Assembly: GCA_038503065.1 (NCBI GenBank)
Contig: JBCAMK010000013.1
Coordinates: 930,001 to 994,000, forward strand
Length of the DNA: 64,000 bases
DNA from: Paragyromitra xinjiangensis
Lineage: Eukaryota > Ascomycota > Pezizomycetes > Pezizales > Discinaceae
Reading direction: 5' to 3'
The notes under the pieces were generated by a model, which was not told the origin of the DNA, searched no databases, and saw only the letters and a list, made by a program, of their open reading frames with translations. This document shows, one piece after another, positions 31,494 through 39,988 of the stretch. A program made the position numbers and the translations under genes. Positions within the stretch are counted from its first letter, which is position 1. The number at the start of each line of letters is the position of its first letter.

Positions 31494-32226
31494 TGTAACG
31501 GGGGTGGTCCTCTAGACAACTACTAAGGCTAGGTAGGAAAACGGCCGTTGCTTATACTAAAGTCAGGCTGAGATCTTAAAGTATTTTCGTGCAGTATACT
31601 CAATAATCTTAAGGGCGGAACTCGGTAATTCTCGTCACTAGGTCTCTGGTTGAAGATGGAGAAGAGCAACTGGTGGCGGGGCTTGCCAGTACTTGTAGTA
31701 CTGCATGCTCGCTGCCTCTACTCAGTTCTACTCAGCTGGGGGATCCGGTTAACCCTGAATCCTGTCAGTGATCATGGGCGGTTCCCTTCGGAAGTGTTCT
31801 CTCACATTCCGCTGGGGTTCTGCACCTCATGTGCAACCGCTCCTTATGCACTGCTCTACCAGTCAGGACTCTATGATCCACCAGCCTAGTCCTGCAGGAC
31901 TACTTGCATGGCGCTGATCAGTCCATAGTTGCGTCAGGTGTCCGCTAGAATAGTTCTCCCAGTTGCGCCGCCTATCAGCCATAGCTGGTGGGGCATGCAC
32001 AGGTGGATTAGGAACTCAACCGCATTTCTATGTGCTTGATGTCATCGGAGATCTGCTACAGGCCCGTCAGCCTTAGCACCTCCGGATGTTCCTAACCACC
32101 AGGTCAGCGGGGTACTGGTGTTCCCTAGCATGTGGTAGCTACTCCACTCATGCTGGTCCTTGTACCTCTCTGTCTGCCCGGGTGTATTCTACCTTTCGCA
32201 TGTAACAGCCTTGTGGGTCCGTTACA
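31494..32226 (-). mobile_element. Gyp1 5' LTR
   Basis: 733 bp, bounded on the plus strand by TGTAACGG and CCGTTACA, an 8-bp perfect terminal inverted repeat. It lies between the B1 ORF2 remnant (which ends in the codons for GLQRIGSL) and the Gyp1 gag leader. The probable start of the R region is the motif at 31614-31603. I see no convincing TATA box upstream of it. The 5' end also has an internal inverted repeat (TGTAAC...GTTACA within about 26 bp), as in the Gyp3 LTR. Confidence 0.9.
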
Positions 32227-34288
32227 GGGAGCCGATGCGTTGTAGGCCTGTTCCTTGTGTACTGGGGTTATATAAATGTGCGATTAGGGATTGGTGTAGA
32301 GGATTCGATGAATTTTTTAGGAGTCGGATTGCATAACGTTGGGACAGCATGTCGAGCATAAGATTGAGTGGAGGTAGGCCTGCTTCTGGGAGGAGTTTGC
32401 TTATTGGGGTCCATCCGGGGAGGCCGGTGATCAGGCGAGCCAGTTTATGGTATGCGGGGTTTAGGCGGTCAAGAATTGTTTGACTTCCTGTCCACCAAAT
32501 TTCAGATCCATATAGGGCACCAGAGAGGGCGATGGAATTTGCCAGTTGGTGAAGGAGGTTGGGAGTTGGGCCTTTGTTGCGAACTAACTTGCGAATTAAT
32601 TCGGTGGTGAAACGGAGGGAGGTTGCTGCTTTATCGGCATGTTTGTGGAAGAGTAACTGTTGGTCGACAAAGATTCCTAAGGTTTTGATGTGTGTTGAAG
32701 GGGATATGACGTTCCCCTGGATTTTGATGTGAGTGTTCATTCCTGCTTGTTGAAGCTTGGCTTGGGTGGGGATGATGTGCATGAGTTCCGTCTTTGGGGG
32801 GGAAAAGCTGATGTTGAGGTAGGCGGCTTGGTTGAGTTTGGAGTTGAATCTTTCCTCTAGCCTTTTGACAGCGAAGGGATGGGTGCGCGCATTCTGAAGC
32901 ATGGTGTCATCATCAATATAGATGGTGGAAAGTTCTGTGTTTGTTTGTGGAAAGGCTGGGGAATCTAATGCCCCTGCGTATATTGTAAAAGCAATGGATG
33001 ATATTGGGGAGCCCTGGAGAAGACCTGTTGATAGGTTATTGTTGGGGCCAATTTCTCCATTTATACGAAAAGCGATTGTGCGATCTGAAGTGAAGCTGGT
33101 GAGCCACTGAATACACCATGAAGGAAAGGTATAATGTTTTAAAATGTCTAGGAATCTAGGATAGGAGGCGCAGTTGAAGGCGCCTTCTATGTCGGTTGCG
33201 AGCAGGGTGGGACGTAGGGGTTGTCCATGTTTGACCTGGAATTGTTGTGGGATCGAGATTTGTTTCCTTGTGTTGGTAAGGAGCAGGAGGAGGGAGTTGG
33301 AGGCAGAAATGCCTTTTCTTGCGCCTGTGTGATGTGGTTGGAGCGCACCATTTTGGGAAGCTATGGATTCTAGTCTTCTGGCCATGAGTTTCTCCATGAC
33401 TTTCCCTAGGCAGGAGAGTAGAGAAACGGGGCGGTGGCTTTTGGCTTGTGTGTAATCAGGTTTATTGGCTTTCGGTATGGGAACGCAATGTGCCATTTTC
33501 CATTCTTTTGGCATAATGCCATGAGTGAAGAGTGCTGTGAAGAGTAGGGTGAGGAGTTGTGGTCTTGCCCGGTGGAATTCTCTGAGTGATAAATAATTAA
33601 TGCCATCTGGTCCTACTGCTGTGGAGAGATTGGCTTTTTGGAGAAGTTTTTCTATTTCCAGAGCGGAAATGTTGAGGGGTGTCTGAGAGGTGTCCTTGTT
33701 TGGAGGAGGGAGGAATTTTTGAGGAAAGGGGGGGGGTCATTTAAATGCGGGGGAAAGAAGGCAGCATGAAAAGCTTGTGCTATGTCATGAGTGGATGTGT
33801 GTCCTTCGATGTTATGTATTGAAGGTTTGTTGCGGGCTTGAGAGCCTTTGATGATGTTGTAGGCAGAAGATGTTGTTGCTTCCTTGAGGGTGGTGTGCCA
33901 GTGGTTCCATTGTGCGAGTTTGATTTCTTGTTTCCAAACAGAGCGGAGGGAATTCGCTCTTTCTCTCCAGTGGGGGGGAGAATTGGGCTTTTGTGATTGC
34001 CTTAGGAGCCATGCGAGTTTGTGTTTAATGTTTGTGAGGGTGGGTGTCCACCAGTTTTTAGTGTTGGTTGCTGGTTTGGACATTGGTACTGCGGTTTGGA
34101 TTGCTACCTGGAGACAATTCGTAATCGATTTGAGGGAGGATAGCGTGTTTTCTGGGGTGGAAAAAGAGAGGGAGATGTCGGCGTCGCGGACAACTTGGTG
34201 GAAAAGAGGCCAGTTTGTTTTAGAGAAGAGTGGCCATGATATGTAAGCAGGAGGTTGAAGATTTAGAATGGTTTGAGTTAAAACATCG
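32227..34288 (-). pseudogene. nonLTR-B B1 ORF2, central segment (endonuclease end to reverse transcriptase)
   Basis: Continuation of the ORF2 that starts at 52747, displaced by the Gyp2 insertion. With one copy of the 5-bp duplication removed, the SDHV endonuclease motif continues in frame into this segment. It holds the linker with the WWTP motif and the reverse transcriptase: AVGPDGINY, KSHRPVSLLSCLGKVMEK, TDIEGAFNC, GLLQGSPIS and catalytic YIDDD. A one-base change in a run of nine G (33728-33736) shifts the frame between linker and reverse transcriptase. The segment ends at the Gyp1 LTR (32226), so thumb end, RNase H and the C terminus are displaced out of the window. Confidence 0.9.
34284..34288. 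repeat. Target duplication of Gyp2, left
   Basis: CATCG here against CATGG at 52066-52070: a 5-bp duplication with one substitution, the size made by Ty3/gypsy integrases. Removing one copy plus Gyp2 restores the B1 ORF2 frame. Confidence 0.7.
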
Positions 34289-34490
34289 TTTCATGGATAG
34301 GGTCAGGCACATGTGCGGCGTTAAGGATTAGTTATTGTATTATTTCGTTGTGTTTCTTTGTGATTCGGTTGGGTTGTTTCGAATGGTTGAGTCATGAATG
34401 AGTCATAGAGAGGGGGAGATTGGGTATATAAGCGATGGATTTCCGCGGTTGTGATTGTTCTTTTCTTTCCTTCCTTAAGCAACGTTTCTT
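34289..34490 (+). mobile_element. Gyp2 5' LTR, upstream part (U3 and start of R)
   Basis: 202 bp, identical to 46507-46708. It begins TTTCATGG (possibly a changed TGTCATGG), contains a TATA box and ends in AAGCAACGTTTCTT, the target of nonLTR-C. The remaining 213 bp of this LTR follow only after C1 and C2, at 38848-39060. Confidence 0.9.
34425..34432 (+). promoter_or_regulatory. TATA box of Gyp2 5' LTR
   Basis: TATATAAG, 52 bp upstream of the motif AAGCAACGT (34477-34485) that I take as the start of the transcript because its complement follows the LTR. A transcript starting there would run directly into nonLTR-C copy C1. Confidence 0.65.
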
Positions 34491-34742
34491 CTTCTCCTCG
34501 CTACGCGAACTCCCCCATTAGGAAATAGCAACGCCAATATTTCTCCACTTTCTCACGATAGTTCTTTAACTTTGGCTTCAACGCCTACCCCGCACAACGA
34601 CACGTTGGACCTTGCTTCCCCAACGCAACTTCGTTTCGCCCAAAGGGTACTCACACAGAGCCCTCGTTCTCCTCTACCCACTATTTAATTATTGATACGG
34701 TCGGCGTCAAAACTGGCTCATCAATACACTCTCGACGAAATC

Positions 34743-36473
34743 ATGCCTCGCGGTAAGCGAGCATCATCAAGCCAGTCAGGGAGGGCGGAGACGCCTTCCC
34801 AACACCATATTCAAACCACCATTCCCTTTCACGGAACCCCCTCTCGCTCCAGCACCCCATCTGGAAGACCCTACTATCTTTCCCCACCTGCTGGGGTCAC
34901 GTCCGAAGTCAAAATCCCAGGGGCCATCATAGTCAGAAAACCCAAATTAATTGACCAACTCCTCGGCCGTTGGTTCGCAACCAACGATCCAGATTGGATT
35001 TCCGCCTGCCAGACTTGTCCTGCTAACCCAGGACACCCGGATCATAAGGGAGTTCTTTTCCCTTCCTGCCCATCCTCACCAGTTCAGGTACAGGACACAG
35101 AGATGAGTACAGGAGTCGAGGAAACTCAACTCAGCCAACTCAACCCTCTCCCCCTCCCATCCCTTTCCTTCACGCAACACTCTGGCAACATCCCATGGAG
35201 CCAGACCCCTCTCCAGGAGTCCCAGGACACCAACCTACCCCCCCGCCCGCCAGTTGACGCCGATTTTGAAACAGGTTTCAACAACAGCGTCGATTACACC
35301 GGCTGCAAAGCCTCCTTCCCTAGCCATGACCTTTGGCTCATGGCCAGTTTTCAAGCCTGGTCTTCGCACCATGCCACCTTCCCCCTTTTGAAATCCATCA
35401 AGCAATTACAAGGAGAGGTCGCTCGTCTCCATACCGAGTCTCGTGACCTTCGCTCACAAGTTCTTAAACTTGCCAGCCGACCCCCTCCTCCACCTCCACC
35501 ACCAGTTGTCCCCGCTCCTCTTGCTGCCTTGGCTACTACAGTCAACGCTCCCCCACCTCCACCAGTTAACTGGGCTGCAGTAGCTGCGGCTCCAGCCCCA
35601 GCTTCCAAACCTGCCCCCAAACCCAAGCCCGCCCCCCTCATTAAACCGGATTACACCAGGGTCAATCGTGAGCTGGTAGTTCAGGTTGAGGGCCCCATTC
35701 CCAACCCCCCAACAGACGACAGGATTAAATCGGTTGTCAACAAAGTTCTGGACAGCACCGGTGCCAGTGTCATCATGGCACGCCGTACTCCCCGTAACAA
35801 CATTATTCTCGAAACCCCGCTTGACACTCCAGCCTCCGTTGTAGATGTCTACTCCAAGGAAATTGGAGAAGCACTCCAGGAAGAAGGGATCTCGGTCACT
35901 TCAATCCACATCAATCAAGTTTGGTCTAAGTTCATCGTCCATGGCATTCCCACCTCCGTTGGCGACGGCTCCGATGCAGGCAACCTTGTGGCCTCTGAGC
36001 TCAAGGTAGCTTACCCCTTTCTCACTCTCGCACAACTCCCACGCTGGCTCTCCTCTCCCCAGTCCCGTGAAGGAAAAGCACATTCCTCCATGGTCTTATC
36101 TTTTAACGGCTCTTACAACATGTCCACCCTTGGTGTCAAAAGCTTCATCATGTTCAACAGGAACTGCAAGGTTCAGCCCTACGTCTCATTCCAACCCGAC
36201 ACTCAATGCAGGAAATGCTTCGCTTATGGTCATGCCACCACAATGTGCAAGCACGATACCGGTCGTTGCGCAGTTTGCGCAGAACCCCATCTCACTCGCA
36301 ATCACTAGTGTTCCTCTTGTAAAGGAGGTTCATCATGCATTCACCCACCCATCCGATGTGCCAACTGCCCCGGCAGACCTGGTCACAAAGCCGACGACCC
36401 AAATTGTCCATCAAGGGTCAAATACGCTATTAGCAACAAAGGTAAAGGGAAGGAAGTCACGATGGAAGTTTAG
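34743..36473 (+). pseudogene. nonLTR-C C1 ORF1 with a nonsense codon before the second knuckle end
   Basis: Gag-like ORF1. ATG at 34743 (MPRGKRASSS). Variable Pro/Ser-rich N terminus, then a conserved part: the CKASFPSHDLWLM region, a possible coiled coil (LQGEVARLHTESRDLRSQ), Pro-rich linker and central domain. The knuckles begin CRKCFAYGHATTMC and CAVCAEPHLTRNH, after which TAG (36306-36308) replaces the AAG of copy C2. The frame stays open beyond it to the family stop at 36471-36473, with the remaining knuckles readable. One substitution therefore truncates an otherwise complete ORF1. Confidence 0.88.
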
Positions 36474-36623
36474 TTTTTCCTTTCGCTTAAGTTTCAGTTA
36501 AGGTTTTATTTATGATATTTTTCCTTTATTTTTCGCTTGATATTTTTGTTTGATTTACTCATGTTGCGTGGGTTGAATAAGTAACCCGTTTATGTATTTA
36601 TCTTTTTGGCGGTTTGGTTGGCG

Positions 36624-36652
36624 CGCGATAAGCATTTAGTTGCTTCTATGCG
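36624..36652 (+). other. Conserved 3' hairpin of nonLTR-C (C1)
   Basis: CGC-GAT-AAGCA-TTTAGT-TGCTT-CTAT-GCG, a short stem-loop about 18 bases before the tail. The same structure occurs at 38794-38823 (C2) and 51798-51825 (C3). In C3 the inner stem is AAGTA/TACTT, a compensatory C-G to T-A change, which supports a real RNA structure. It is the likely recognition site for the ORF2 protein. Confidence 0.7.
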
Positions 36653-36670
36653 AAATAAAATATATTATTA

Positions 36671-36676
36671 TTTCTT
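36671..36676. repeat. TTTCTT at the C1/C2 junction
   Basis: The same hexamer flanks C1, C2 and C3 (34485-34490, 36671-36676, 38842-38847, 46703-46708, 51847-51852). It is best read as the duplicated target. C1 and C2 share one copy, so the second insertion used the duplication made by the first. Confidence 0.75.
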
Positions 36677-38841
36677 CTTCTCCTCGCTACGCGACCTTCC
36701 CCATTAGGAAATAGCAACGCCAACATTTCTCCACTTTCTCACGATAGTTCTTTAACTTTGGCTTCAACGCCTACCCCGCACAACGACACGTTGGACCTCG
36801 CTTCCCCAACGCAACTTCGTTTCGCCTAAAGGGTACCTGCACAGAGCCCTCGTTCTCGTTTTTCCTCCTGTTAGTTTTTGACTTGGTCGGCATCAAAACT
36901 GGCTGATCAAACCCCCCGCCAAAACATGCCTCGCAATAAGCGAGCCCCCTCCTCACAGTCTGGGAGGTCCCAGACCCCCAACCCCAACCAGCCCCAAGTC
37001 CAAACCACCCTCAGCTATGCCTACGGTGGTCCTCCCCAAAAACCAAGAGGAATGTTCGACACTCCTCCCCCCCCTCCCAAAATCCCGCAGCATCCACCCA
37101 GTCTCATCCCAGAGATCCCCCAGCCAGCGGGCAGATTCGTTCCCCGACCCTTGCACTGGGAGAAGCTCTTAGGACACTTCTCCGCAACCAACAACTATGA
37201 CTGGATCCAAGCGGGCATTGACTGCCCCGCTCACCCACACCACCCCGACTTTAGCGGGGTAATCTTCCCTACTTTCTCCCGTTCTAACACCCCAGCCCCC
37301 GACGACACCCAGATGGAATCAGGGGTCCCTGAAACCCTCCTCCCCCCGTCTGATCCTCTACCATGGAGCCCGACTCCACTCCTAGAGTCCCAGGACACCA
37401 GTCTTCCCCCCCGTCCCCCAGTTGACTCCGACTTTGAAGTTGGTTTCAACATCAATGTCGATTTCACAGGCTGTAAGGCCTCTTTCCCCAACCATGACCT
37501 TTGGCTTATGGCCAACTTTCAGGCCTGGTCCTCGCACCACACCACCTTCCCCCTCCTGAAAACCATCCAGCAGTTGCAAGGAGAGGTCGCTCGTCTCCAC
37601 ACGGAGTCCCGTGATCTGCGATCGCAAGTCCTTAAACTTGCCAACCGTCCTCTCCCACCTCCTCTTCCACCAGTTGTTCCCGCTCCACTTGCAGCCTTGG
37701 CGACCACAGTCAATGCTCCACCACCACCACCAGTCAACTGGGCCGCAGTAGCCTCTGCTCCAGCTCCAGTCTCCAAACCTGCTCCCAAACCCAAGCCCGC
37801 ACCCCTCATCAAACCAGACTACACCAGAGTCAATCGTGAACTGGTAGTTCAGGTTGAGGGCCCCATCCCTAACCCCCCAACAGACGACAGGATTAAATCG
37901 GTTGTCAACAAAGTCCTAGACAGCACCGGCACCAGTGTTATCATGGCACGTCGCACACCACGTAACAATATTATTCTCGAAACCCCTCTCGACACTCCAG
38001 CCTCTGCAGTAGATGTCTACTCCAGGGAAATTGGAGAAGCACTGCAGGAAGAAGGGATCTTGGTCACTTCTATCCATATCAACCAGGTTTGGTCGAAGTT
38101 CATCGTCCATGGTATCCCAACCACTGTCGGCGATGGATCCGATGCAGGCAACCTTGTGGCCTCAGAGCTCAAGGTAGCTTACCCTTTTCTTACCCTTGCA
38201 CAACTCCCACGCTGGCTTTCCTCTCCCCAGTCCCGTGAAGGAAAAGCCCATTCCTCCATGGTTCTTTCATTCAATGGCTCCTACAACATGTCCACCCTTG
38301 GTGTTAAGAGCTTTATCATGTTCAACCGGAACTGCAAAGTCCAACCTTACGTTTCATTTCAACCCGACACCCAATGCAGGAAATGTTTTGCCTTTGGTCA
38401 CGCTACCACAATGTGCAAGCACGATACCGGTCGCTGCGCTGTTTGCGCCGAACCCCACCTCACCCGCAACCACAAGTGTTCCTCTTGCAAAGGAGGTTCA
38501 TCATGTATTCACCCACCCATCCGCTGTGCCAACTGCCCTGGCAGACCTGGTCACAAAGCTGACGACCCAAATTGTCCATCAAGGGTCAAACACGCTATCG
38601 CTAATAAAGGTAAAGAGAAGGAAGTCCCGATGGAGGTTTAAGTTTTTCCTTTTTGCTTAAAGTATTGTTTAAGGTTTTTATTTTTGATATTTTTCCTTAT
38701 CTTTCGCTTGATATTTACGTTTGAATTTCTCATGTCGCGTGGGTTGAATAAGTAACCCGTTTATGTATCTATCTTTTTGGCGGATTGGTTGGCGTGCGAT
38801 AAGCATTTAGTTGCTTCTATGCGAAATAAAATATATTATTA
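36677..38841 (+). mobile_element. nonLTR-C copy C2, second ORF1-only element in tandem
   Basis: 2165 bp, head to tail with C1, same structure: full 5' leader, ORF1 complete to its own stop, about 200 bp of 3' region with the hairpin, and the TTA-repeat tail. Coding differences from C1 in the central and C-terminal regions are mostly at third positions. Together with the same ORF2-less architecture, this suggests a lineage that spreads as ORF1-only units using another copy's ORF2 protein. Confidence 0.88.
36926..38641 (+). CDS. nonLTR-C C2 ORF1, gag-like protein
   Basis: 571 residues, ATG at 36926 (MPRNKRAPSS). N terminus (about 150 residues) Pro-rich and very different from C1. The rest is nearly the same protein as C1: CKASFPNHDLWLM region, likely coiled coil, Pro-rich linker ending VNWAAVA, central domain with FIVHGIP and LPRWLSSPQSREGKAHSS, and complete C-terminal knuckles CRKCFAFGHATTMC, CAVCAEPHLTRNHKC and CANCPGRPGHKADDPNC. 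Ends PMEV, matching PMDL at the end of C3 ORF1, so the protein is full length. No ORF2 follows. Confidence 0.92.
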   Translation: MPRNKRAPSSQSGRSQTPNPNQPQVQTTLSYAYGGPPQKPRGMFDTPPPPPKIPQHPPSLIPEIPQPAGRFVPRPLHWEKLLGHFSATNNYDWIQAGIDCPAHPHHPDFSGVIFPTFSRSNTPAPDDTQMESGVPETLLPPSDPLPWSPTPLLESQDTSLPPRPPVDSDFEVGFNINVDFTGCKASFPNHDLWLMANFQAWSSHHTTFPLLKTIQQLQGEVARLHTESRDLRSQVLKLANRPLPPPLPPVVPAPLAALATTVNAPPPPPVNWAAVASAPAPVSKPAPKPKPAPLIKPDYTRVNRELVVQVEGPIPNPPTDDRIKSVVNKVLDSTGTSVIMARRTPRNNIILETPLDTPASAVDVYSREIGEALQEEGILVTSIHINQVWSKFIVHGIPTTVGDGSDAGNLVASELKVAYPFLTLAQLPRWLSSPQSREGKAHSSMVLSFNGSYNMSTLGVKSFIMFNRNCKVQPYVSFQPDTQCRKCFAFGHATTMCKHDTGRCAVCAEPHLTRNHKCSSCKGGSSCIHPPIRCANCPGRPGHKADDPNCPSRVKHAIANKGKEKEVPMEV

Positions 38842-38847
38842 TTTCTT

Positions 38848-39060
38848 ACTTTACTTCTACGGTTATAGAAATATCATCTCTGTTTCTACCTCAGAAACAT
38901 CATCGTCGCTGTCGCTGTCACCCCCCCAGAATCACCTCGATTCTTACCCTACGTGAGGCTTGGGGAAAACATTGTACTAACATTGAGCGAAGTCTCTTTC
39001 AAGTAGCACTGCTCACCTTTGGGGATACCAAAGGGCTTGACGAAACCTCGCTCCCTGAGA
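38848..39060 (+). mobile_element. Gyp2 5' LTR, downstream part (R/U5)
   Basis: 213 bp, matching 51853-52065 except at two positions. Ends CTCCCTGAGA. Its first bases ACTTTACTTC follow TTTCTT directly in the reconstructed uninterrupted LTR. Confidence 0.9.
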
Positions 39061-39071
39061 TTACGTTGCTT
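39061..39071 (+). promoter_or_regulatory. Gyp2 putative primer-binding site (self-priming)
   Basis: Two bases after the LTR, ACGTTGCTT (39063-39071) is the perfect complement of AAGCAACGT in the LTR (34477-34485 and 46695-46703). The position and two-base offset match those of Gyp1. By analogy with Tf1, the 5' end of the RNA would fold back and prime reverse transcription. Confidence 0.55.
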
Positions 39072-39530
39072 CCTCATCCACACCCCTCACCATAAGAACA
39101 CACACTCTATGGGCATCGCATCGCGGATTTACCAATCCATCCTACACCTTTTCCCTTGCACAACTGCCCGAAGAACCCCTGAACCAACGCTAGTTGTACC
39201 CGATTGGTTGGACCACAATTACCTAAGGACCAACTCAACACACTCCACCATTTCCAAAATCACCAAAGGAAATATCTTTACCATGTCGGCTGTACCTAAC
39301 CCCGCGCCCTCTGATGCCCAAACATCCGCAACGTGGGATTTCCCAACCCAAGACCGTTTCGCTGAACTGGCTGGAACGGATATCGCTAGACTTTACCAAG
39401 ATACCCGCGCCTACATCCATAGGCTTGAATTACAAATCGAAGCAAGCGATGAAGCCCGAGAACACGCGGAACAAACGCTAGGCACGACCCAAATACAGCT
39501 CACCAACGCCAACGCAACCCTCCAACAAGC

Positions 39531-39543
39531 CAATCAAACCACT
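39531..39543. repeat. 13-bp target duplication of D1, left copy
   Basis: CAATCAAACCACT, repeated perfectly at 41778-41790. Its length is typical of target-primed non-LTR insertion. Confidence 0.92.
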
Positions 39544-39576
39544 ACCGACAACAACAACCACGAAACGACTTTTTGG

Positions 39577-39884
39577 TCATAACTCCACCAGTTTTACTCC
39601 GATTAACGAGATTTTTGGTTATTCGGACTCGCCTCACTGCCCCCGTTCGATCCTGCTATTGTACGTCGAGGTCGCTCTCGATTTGCAAAAGTTGTTGTCG
39701 AATTCGCTATTTTACCCCTCTTTTCCCCCCTACACCTCAAATCTTGAGATCTTGCAAGACCTCATAACTCCACGAGTTTTCGTCCGATTAGCTCGACCCC
39801 GGGCTTTTTGGACTCCCCACACCGAGCCCGTTCGATCGCCCTCTCGTTCGTCCGGATCGGAGCAGATTTGCAGAAGTTGTTGAC
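39577..39884 (+). repeat. Two direct repeats in the D1 leader, period 185 bp
   Basis: Both begin TCATAACTCCAC (39577 and 39762), continue through CCGATTA, a TTTTTGG-type stretch and CCCGTTCGATC, and end GATTTGCA(A/G)AAGTTGTTG (about 39698 and 39884). Tandem 5' monomers in non-LTR elements often carry the promoter. I see no TATA box here. Confidence 0.7.
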
Positions 39885-39988
39885 ACTTCCTGCTCCCACC
39901 CTCCCCCACCCGCCAGGGACCCCCCCAGGGCCCCACAACAACCCCCCCATACACCCCACCTCCTCCTGTCGGTTCAGGACCCTCCTCC

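Larger units (their letters stand above)
26526..32226 (-). mobile_element. Gyp1: Ty3/gypsy element, 5' LTR, gag and most of pol
   Basis: Order on the minus strand: 5' LTR (31494-32226), putative self-priming site, gag with zinc knuckle, aspartic protease, reverse transcriptase, RNase H, and the integrase zinc domain, then interruption by the nonLTR-A array. This PR-RT-RH-IN order is that of Ty3/gypsy elements. The rest of integrase and the 3' LTR must lie left of the window. The element is inserted in ORF2 of nonLTR-B copy B1. It carries a gag frameshift, a pol nonsense codon and a protease active-site change, so it is defective. Confidence 0.92.
34491..36670 (+). mobile_element. nonLTR-C copy C1, ORF1-only element in Gyp2 5' LTR
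   Basis: 2180 bp with a full 5' leader, ORF1, a 3' untranslated region and a short TTA-repeat tail, flanked by TTTCTT on both sides. There is no trace of ORF2 between the ORF1 stop and the 3' region. The 5' leader aligns with those of C2 and C3 from the first base, so this is not a 5'-truncated copy. The 3' end keeps the family hairpin (36624-36652). Confidence 0.88.

Noticed and set aside
34289..34490. First read as the 5' promoter region of nonLTR-C itself
   Set aside because: The tandem copy C2 lacks it, and the identical block at 46507 follows a polypurine tract at the end of Gyp2. It is the first half of the Gyp2 LTR.
34481..34500. TTTCTT flanks as random simple sequence
   Set aside because: The same hexamer occurs at all five C boundaries and its removal with the insert gives one uninterrupted LTR in both places.
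38848..39060. First read as a conserved 3' untranslated region of nonLTR-C
   Set aside because: C1 ends without it. The 213 bp occur only next to Gyp2 internal sequence or target DNA and complete the LTR.
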